Virus record (IMG/VR): IMGVR_UViG_3300025874_000092
Coordinates: 1-24,391 of that record
Source of the DNA: a virus
Reading direction: 5' to 3' (one strand)
DNA length: 24,391 bases
The position numbers and the translations under genes were made by a program. Below the pieces are notes generated by a model. The model was not told the origin of the DNA, did no database searches, and saw only the letters and a list, made by a program, of their open reading frames with translations. Every line of letters begins with the position of its first letter. The stretch's first letter is position 1. This document shows positions 20,193 to 24,391 of the stretch, piece by piece.

Positions 20193-21753
20193 TTATTGGA
20201 TGCTGAAGTTGACAAGTGATACAACACCTGTCTTTAACTTTAAATTCGTAATTGAGGTTTATATTGACAGCGTAAAGCAAATAACCTTAAAACAACCTAA
20301 AAACACGAATGGGTCAGCTCACGTTAGCTATGAGAAGATCATGAGAGACTATATTGAAGTAACTCACAAACATTCTAATACTATTACGGGTAACGCAAGC
20401 TATGACTCAATTCATTTAATGCCTCAAAATGCTACCGTACAAAGTGGTATTGTAAAAGATTACCCAATGAGTGAGAACACTGGCACTATGAAAAGTGTTA
20501 CGTTTAAATTCTTTGAAGAATATTCAACCACTTTAACTGGCGTTATATCCAGATCAGCTTCATCTGCTACTGATTTGACTTTAAGGAAGATTAATTTCGC
20601 TAATGAGTGGGAAGATCAAATGAATTTTGACACTGATTTATATTGCTTCAATGACGCGAGAGCAGGACTACCTTATTTTTTAACCAAGCTACCTACTAAT
20701 ACGAGTCAAATAAATACAAACACATTTTTTGCTTCTACGATAACAAGTTTAAACGATTACAAAACATTATCATGGCTAAATAGTGATGAGCCTCCTTTTG
20801 ATACTCAGTATGGTACAATAGCTATAAAGTTTTATGAAGAAGCTCCTAAAACACAAGTAATAAGCAATAGGGGAATACAGACGAACTACGTTGGTCAAAT
20901 AACGTTTATAAATAATGCTACGAATGGAGGTCATTCTCCTTCATCAGCTACTACCGATAGCGAGTCCTTGATATATTTAGGAGTTGGTGGAGGTAATGTG
21001 AAGAACATAGTTTACCCTAGTAGAGGTGGTTACCAAATGGGATCAAATGTAAATTACTACACTGTATTTTATGGTGAGTCAAATATCAACGAGATATTTA
21101 CAAATAAGAGTGGTGATAATATTAAGCCAGGTGATTTCATTACAATATGGGTAGCAGGAGGAACTATAGACTACACTACTATAGGAGCAGCTGATAACAA
21201 CCAAGGTACTTCTTTTTTCGCTACCGGAACGCCTAGTGGTACTGGTACATTTAAAAAGACTCATACAGTTTCATTATCACGAACACATTTATTTGAAGTG
21301 TCAAGGTGTAACAAGTACGAAGAGTTCAGCTTAGCTTGGAAGAACAAGTTTGGAACATGGGACTATTATATGTTTGATGGCAAAAGTAGTGAGTCAATTG
21401 GTTATGATAGGAAAGAATTTGTAGATAAATTACCTGGAACATGGGATGCAGTTAACTTTGACTTAAATTCATACGAAAGAGGTAGAAGGCAAATAGTTGA
21501 AGGATCTAAATCAACAACAGTAAGCACTAGGTTTATTACTGAAGATTACAATGACTACTTTAACGAGCTTATGATGAGTAACGAAGTCATACTTTTAACG
21601 CCTGTAGATGAAGGTGATGACGGTGTAAAGCAAGTTCCAGTACCAATAAACATAAAAGACAAGTCTATAGAGTATAAGACCACTGTCAATGATAAACTAG
21701 TACAATACTCTTTTACTTTCGAATATGCACATAAATTAAAAACACGTAATTAA
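20167..21753 (+). CDS. Large tail / baseplate protein with an inserted small domain
   Basis: 528 residues, beta-rich. The N-terminal half includes KFVIEVYIDSVKQITLKQPK and many S/T/N-rich strands. Residues about 316-360 (GDNIKPGDFITIWVAGGTID, YTTIGAADNNQGTSFFATGT, SGTGT) match a small autonomous domain found inserted in many marine phage virion proteins ('G-t-t-D-F-T-x-i-G-A-x-x-N-x-x-G-t-x-F-x-A-T-G'). The C-terminal part (EFSLAWKNKFGTWDYYMFDG) is typical of Bacteroidota tail proteins. It probably forms part of the tail tip. No catalytic residues are seen. It overlaps the gp10-like gene by 26 bases. Confidence 0.55.
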   Translation: MATTVTQSNYWMLKLTSDTTPVFNFKFVIEVYIDSVKQITLKQPKNTNGSAHVSYEKIMRDYIEVTHKHSNTITGNASYDSIHLMPQNATVQSGIVKDYPMSENTGTMKSVTFKFFEEYSTTLTGVISRSASSATDLTLRKINFANEWEDQMNFDTDLYCFNDARAGLPYFLTKLPTNTSQINTNTFFASTITSLNDYKTLSWLNSDEPPFDTQYGTIAIKFYEEAPKTQVISNRGIQTNYVGQITFINNATNGGHSPSSATTDSESLIYLGVGGGNVKNIVYPSRGGYQMGSNVNYYTVFYGESNINEIFTNKSGDNIKPGDFITIWVAGGTIDYTTIGAADNNQGTSFFATGTPSGTGTFKKTHTVSLSRTHLFEVSRCNKYEEFSLAWKNKFGTWDYYMFDGKSSESIGYDRKEFVDKLPGTWDAVNFDLNSYERGRRQIVEGSKSTTVSTRFITEDYNDYFNELMMSNEVILLTPVDEGDDGVKQVPVPINIKDKSIEYKTTVNDKLVQYSFTFEYAHKLKTRN

Positions 21754-24391
21754 TGAAAGTTCAGTTAATAGCTAATAAAAATGGTGATGCATTTTACTTA
21801 GACTTGAATGACGTTAGTATAAAAGCTAATTATTCTACTATAGAAATTCAAGACATAACTAAAAGAAAGTCTGAGAATACTCAAGGCTTTACACTACCCT
21901 TTACTAGCACTAATAACAAGTTCTTCTCTCACTTTTACAATGTAAACGCTAGTGGCGATTTTGATGTAAATGCTAGGATAAAAGCTTCAGTTAACGTAGA
22001 TACAGTTCAAGTAATAGATGGCTACTTGCAACTTATGAGTGTTAATTCTACGACGCAAACTTATGATGTAGTTGTTTTAGGAGAGGTAGCTAATATAGTA
22101 AAGTCTCTTGGTATTGAAAACCTCACTGATTTAGACCTATCACAATACAATCATGATTACACTAGAGCTAATGTATATGCTTCTTGGGATGGTGCTACAG
22201 TGTATGATAATGGAAGTACTGGAGATGAAATCTTATATCCTATAATAGATTACGGAACTGGATTAGATAAAATTGCAGTTGATGCTACTAATGATAGATT
22301 AAGTACTGATAAACTAAAACCAGCTTTTAAGGTACAAACTTTATTCTATAAGATTTTAAATAGATTAGGATATTCTATAAACTCTAGCTTTTTAGGATCA
22401 GACACTTTCTTTACTAAGCAGTATATGACTTTAGCTGGCAAAGTAAAGACTTTAGAAAACGAGCAAACTGACGGTTTTAGAGTATACACCGATACTGGAT
22501 CTACGAGAGTCTATGATAACAACGTAGACGTAATACCTTTTTTAATAGACAACCCAAGTGTCATATCAGAGGCTTACGATATAAATGGCAACTATAATAC
22601 GAATGCAGCTGACCCAGATGATAGCTTTTATGACGTGCCTGCTAACGGATATTATAGGTTTAAAGTACTTCTATATTATGCACCAGCAAATGTTCCTACA
22701 GGGAACCCTGATACTTATAGATTTAAGTTACATTTAAAGCACTTAAACCCTAGTGGTACTTATGATCTACTAAAACAAGTTACTGTAACTGTAGATAGTA
22801 GCGCTGGGGTAGTTGAATTTATAACACCTTCTTTTATTCTTCAAGATACTAAAGAGGTATACTTCTTTTTTGAAGATCTTACAGGAGCTGCTGATTACAT
22901 AGATATAAATTATGGAAGTTACGTTCAGTTATTGGAAGCACCTGGACAAAAGACAGGAACTACAGTAGATCTTTCTTCAGATAACACTTTACTTCCAAAG
23001 GTAAAGCAAGTTGACTTTTTGACTTCTATTATTTCAAGATATAATTTAGTAATAGAAAAAGACAAAGATGATCCAAGCAAATTAAACATTGAACCTGCTC
23101 AGGATTACTTTGACTCAGGTACTTCTAAAGATTGGAGTAACAAAATAGATGAGGACAAAAATATAGTCATAAAGCCTACACACGAATTTCAATATGACTC
23201 TCTTAATCTAACAGATTTAGAAGACAAAGATTGGATGTGTACTGAGTGGCAAGATACTACTAAAACTAATTACGGATCTTTTCAATTAGATTTTAGCAAT
23301 GACTTTACGAATGGTAATCCGTTAGAAATAAAGTCTATTTTCTCAGGTTTTCCTACCTTCAATGCTGGAGGTATTAGAATGGCACAATTGTTTAGATGGG
23401 ATAACGACACAACTCAATTCACCGAGACTAAGCCTAAATTGTTCTATTATTCTGGCAAAAAAAGTTGCCCTCCGTACAGGTTTTACACGGAAACAGGAGC
23501 ATCAGACTTCGATTATAAACATGAATACCCTTTTTGCTCAACATTTTCAATGACTGGTACTACAATAACCAGTACAGATATAGATATTAGGTTCAAATCT
23601 GTTCAATGTTACGGTGAAAGTGCTTTGATTACTACACCTACTCAAAATGATACTTATGCTAAATGTTGGGCAGCTTATATAAACAGCATTTACAACCCAG
23701 ATGCTAGAATACTTACAGCTAATTTTAAGTTAGATGCAGTAGATATTGCTAACTTTAACTACAACGACAAGATATTCGTTAAAGATTCTTATTACAGAGT
23801 AAATAAAATAAAGTCTTACGCTATTGGTAAAGACATTTCGACTCAAGTTGAGTTAATCAAAGTGCTGCAATATAATAGCACTAACCCTGTAATAGGATGT
23901 GATCTTAAAGTGAGCTCAGTTGCACCAGATGGAGTAGTATCTTTTATTGATAATGATGATCAAGCAGCTGTAGCAACTAGACCTTGTTGTGAAGGTTTAG
24001 GTTACAGGTTTTATCCATCATCTACAAACCCAATATGTGTAGCGTTAACTAGCAATAAAAATGACTCGCAATTACCACCGGTTATTTTGACTGATGAAAC
24101 TACGGTTACTGTAGGAAATGAAGGTCAAGATGTGGTAATAACTGGAGATTACGTTGTTGGTGATTTGAAAGGAGATGTACTTGCAGAAAATGGCACCGTA
24201 GTATTAGACAACGGTACAGATGGTACAGATGCTACTTTTATAGGGGATGTTACAGGAGACTTAACGGGTAATGCAGACACATCAACAAAGATTGCGTCTA
24301 TCACAAACTCAAATATAGTTCAACTAACGGATACGCAAACTCTTACAAATAAAACTTTAACATCACCAACGTTAACTACTCCAGTTTTAGG
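21753..24391 (+). CDS. Very long tail / baseplate protein with fibre-like C-terminus (3' truncated)
   Basis: Open from ATG 21753 to the window end, at least 879 codons without a stop. The opening MKVQLIANKNGDAFYLDLND and the passage RKSENTQGFTLPFTSTNN (about 49-66) are the pattern of a Bacteroidota phage tail protein family that I know only as a tail-tip/baseplate protein. A Cys-containing block (RPCCEGLGYRFYPS, about 742-755) comes late. The last 80 residues turn into fibre-type repeats: GDYVVGDLKGDVLAENGTVV, GDVTGDLTGN and LTDTQTLTNKTLTSPTL. This suggests a tail-tip protein fused to a receptor-binding fibre. The end of the protein lies outside the window. Confidence 0.65.
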   Translation, partial: MKVQLIANKNGDAFYLDLNDVSIKANYSTIEIQDITKRKSENTQGFTLPFTSTNNKFFSHFYNVNASGDFDVNARIKASVNVDTVQVIDGYLQLMSVNSTTQTYDVVVLGEVANIVKSLGIENLTDLDLSQYNHDYTRANVYASWDGATVYDNGSTGDEILYPIIDYGTGLDKIAVDATNDRLSTDKLKPAFKVQTLFYKILNRLGYSINSSFLGSDTFFTKQYMTLAGKVKTLENEQTDGFRVYTDTGSTRVYDNNVDVIPFLIDNPSVISEAYDINGNYNTNAADPDDSFYDVPANGYYRFKVLLYYAPANVPTGNPDTYRFKLHLKHLNPSGTYDLLKQVTVTVDSSAGVVEFITPSFILQDTKEVYFFFEDLTGAADYIDINYGSYVQLLEAPGQKTGTTVDLSSDNTLLPKVKQVDFLTSIISRYNLVIEKDKDDPSKLNIEPAQDYFDSGTSKDWSNKIDEDKNIVIKPTHEFQYDSLNLTDLEDKDWMCTEWQDTTKTNYGSFQLDFSNDFTNGNPLEIKSIFSGFPTFNAGGIRMAQLFRWDNDTTQFTETKPKLFYYSGKKSCPPYRFYTETGASDFDYKHEYPFCSTFSMTGTTITSTDIDIRFKSVQCYGESALITTPTQNDTYAKCWAAYINSIYNPDARILTANFKLDAVDIANFNYNDKIFVKDSYYRVNKIKSYAIGKDISTQVELIKVLQYNSTNPVIGCDLKVSSVAPDGVVSFIDNDDQAAVATRPCCEGLGYRFYPSSTNPICVALTSNKNDSQLPPVILTDETTVTVGNEGQDVVITGDYVVGDLKGDVLAENGTVVLDNGTDGTDATFIGDVTGDLTGNADTSTKIASITNSNIVQLTDTQTLTNKTLTSPTLTTPVL

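Noticed and set aside
1-24391. Integrase, excisionase or repressor module indicating a temperate phage
   Set aside because: No recombinase motifs and no divergent regulatory region were found. Lifestyle cannot be decided from this window.

Overview
The window is one dense, co-directional block of a tailed double-stranded DNA phage (Caudoviricetes). Tail assembly chaperones, a tail-terminator-like protein and a tail-tube-like protein suggest siphovirus morphology. The host is most likely a flavobacterium or other Bacteroidota, probably marine. Grounds for this: base composition of roughly one third G+C by eye, promoters of the Bacteroidota type (TAnnTTT -7 box), A-rich leaders without Shine-Dalgarno sequences, a DUF3127 gene, and head and tail proteins of the kinds seen in Bacteroidota phages. 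Every supported gene is on the + strand. No integrase, repressor/antirepressor pair, CRISPR array or insertion sequence was seen. Both ends cut genes, so the window is part of a larger genome.

Layout. 1-4996: end of a probable capsid gene, a tail-tube-like protein, a LamG adhesin, a composite portal protein and a DUF6712-like head-completion protein. 4997-6055: a lysis cassette of very small, overlapping, mostly membrane proteins around an M15 peptidase endolysin. 6129-7220: a metallophosphoesterase. 7353-9960: small early genes leading to a possible annealing protein, a DnaA domain IV-like protein and an SSB-like DUF3127 protein. 10106-13019: nucleotide and DNA-modification genes (DUF6378, a glycosyltransferase-like protein, a thymidylate-synthase-family hydroxymethylase, a dUTPase/dCTPase-like all-alpha pyrophosphatase). 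13019-14747: a replication initiator-like gene with internal 23-bp iterons, a companion gene and a RusA resolvase. 15041-17540: a small HTH-like protein, a phage sigma factor, a zinc-ribbon protein and both terminase subunits. 17635-18445: a winged-helix-like protein, a membrane peptide and an abnormal class II tRNA. 18483-24391: tail assembly chaperone with a -1 frameshift, tail terminator, HK97 gp10-like protein, a large baseplate/tail protein, and a very long tail protein with a fibre-like C-terminus that runs off the window.

How it works together. Six intrinsic terminators and five host-like promoters divide the block into transcription units. Four of the promoters share an AAAAnTTTTT box, a TATATTTAC-like box and an AACTAAAA leader. 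The two structural operons beginning at 811 and 18483 are instead preceded by a different, almost identical 20-bp motif, which could be a late promoter read with the phage sigma factor encoded at 15171. The most interesting content is the possible T4-like cytosine hypermodification pathway (10542-13019), the putative iteron origin inside the initiator gene (13272-13368), the malformed tRNA (18335-18445) and a textbook -1 frameshift signal (18968-19019).
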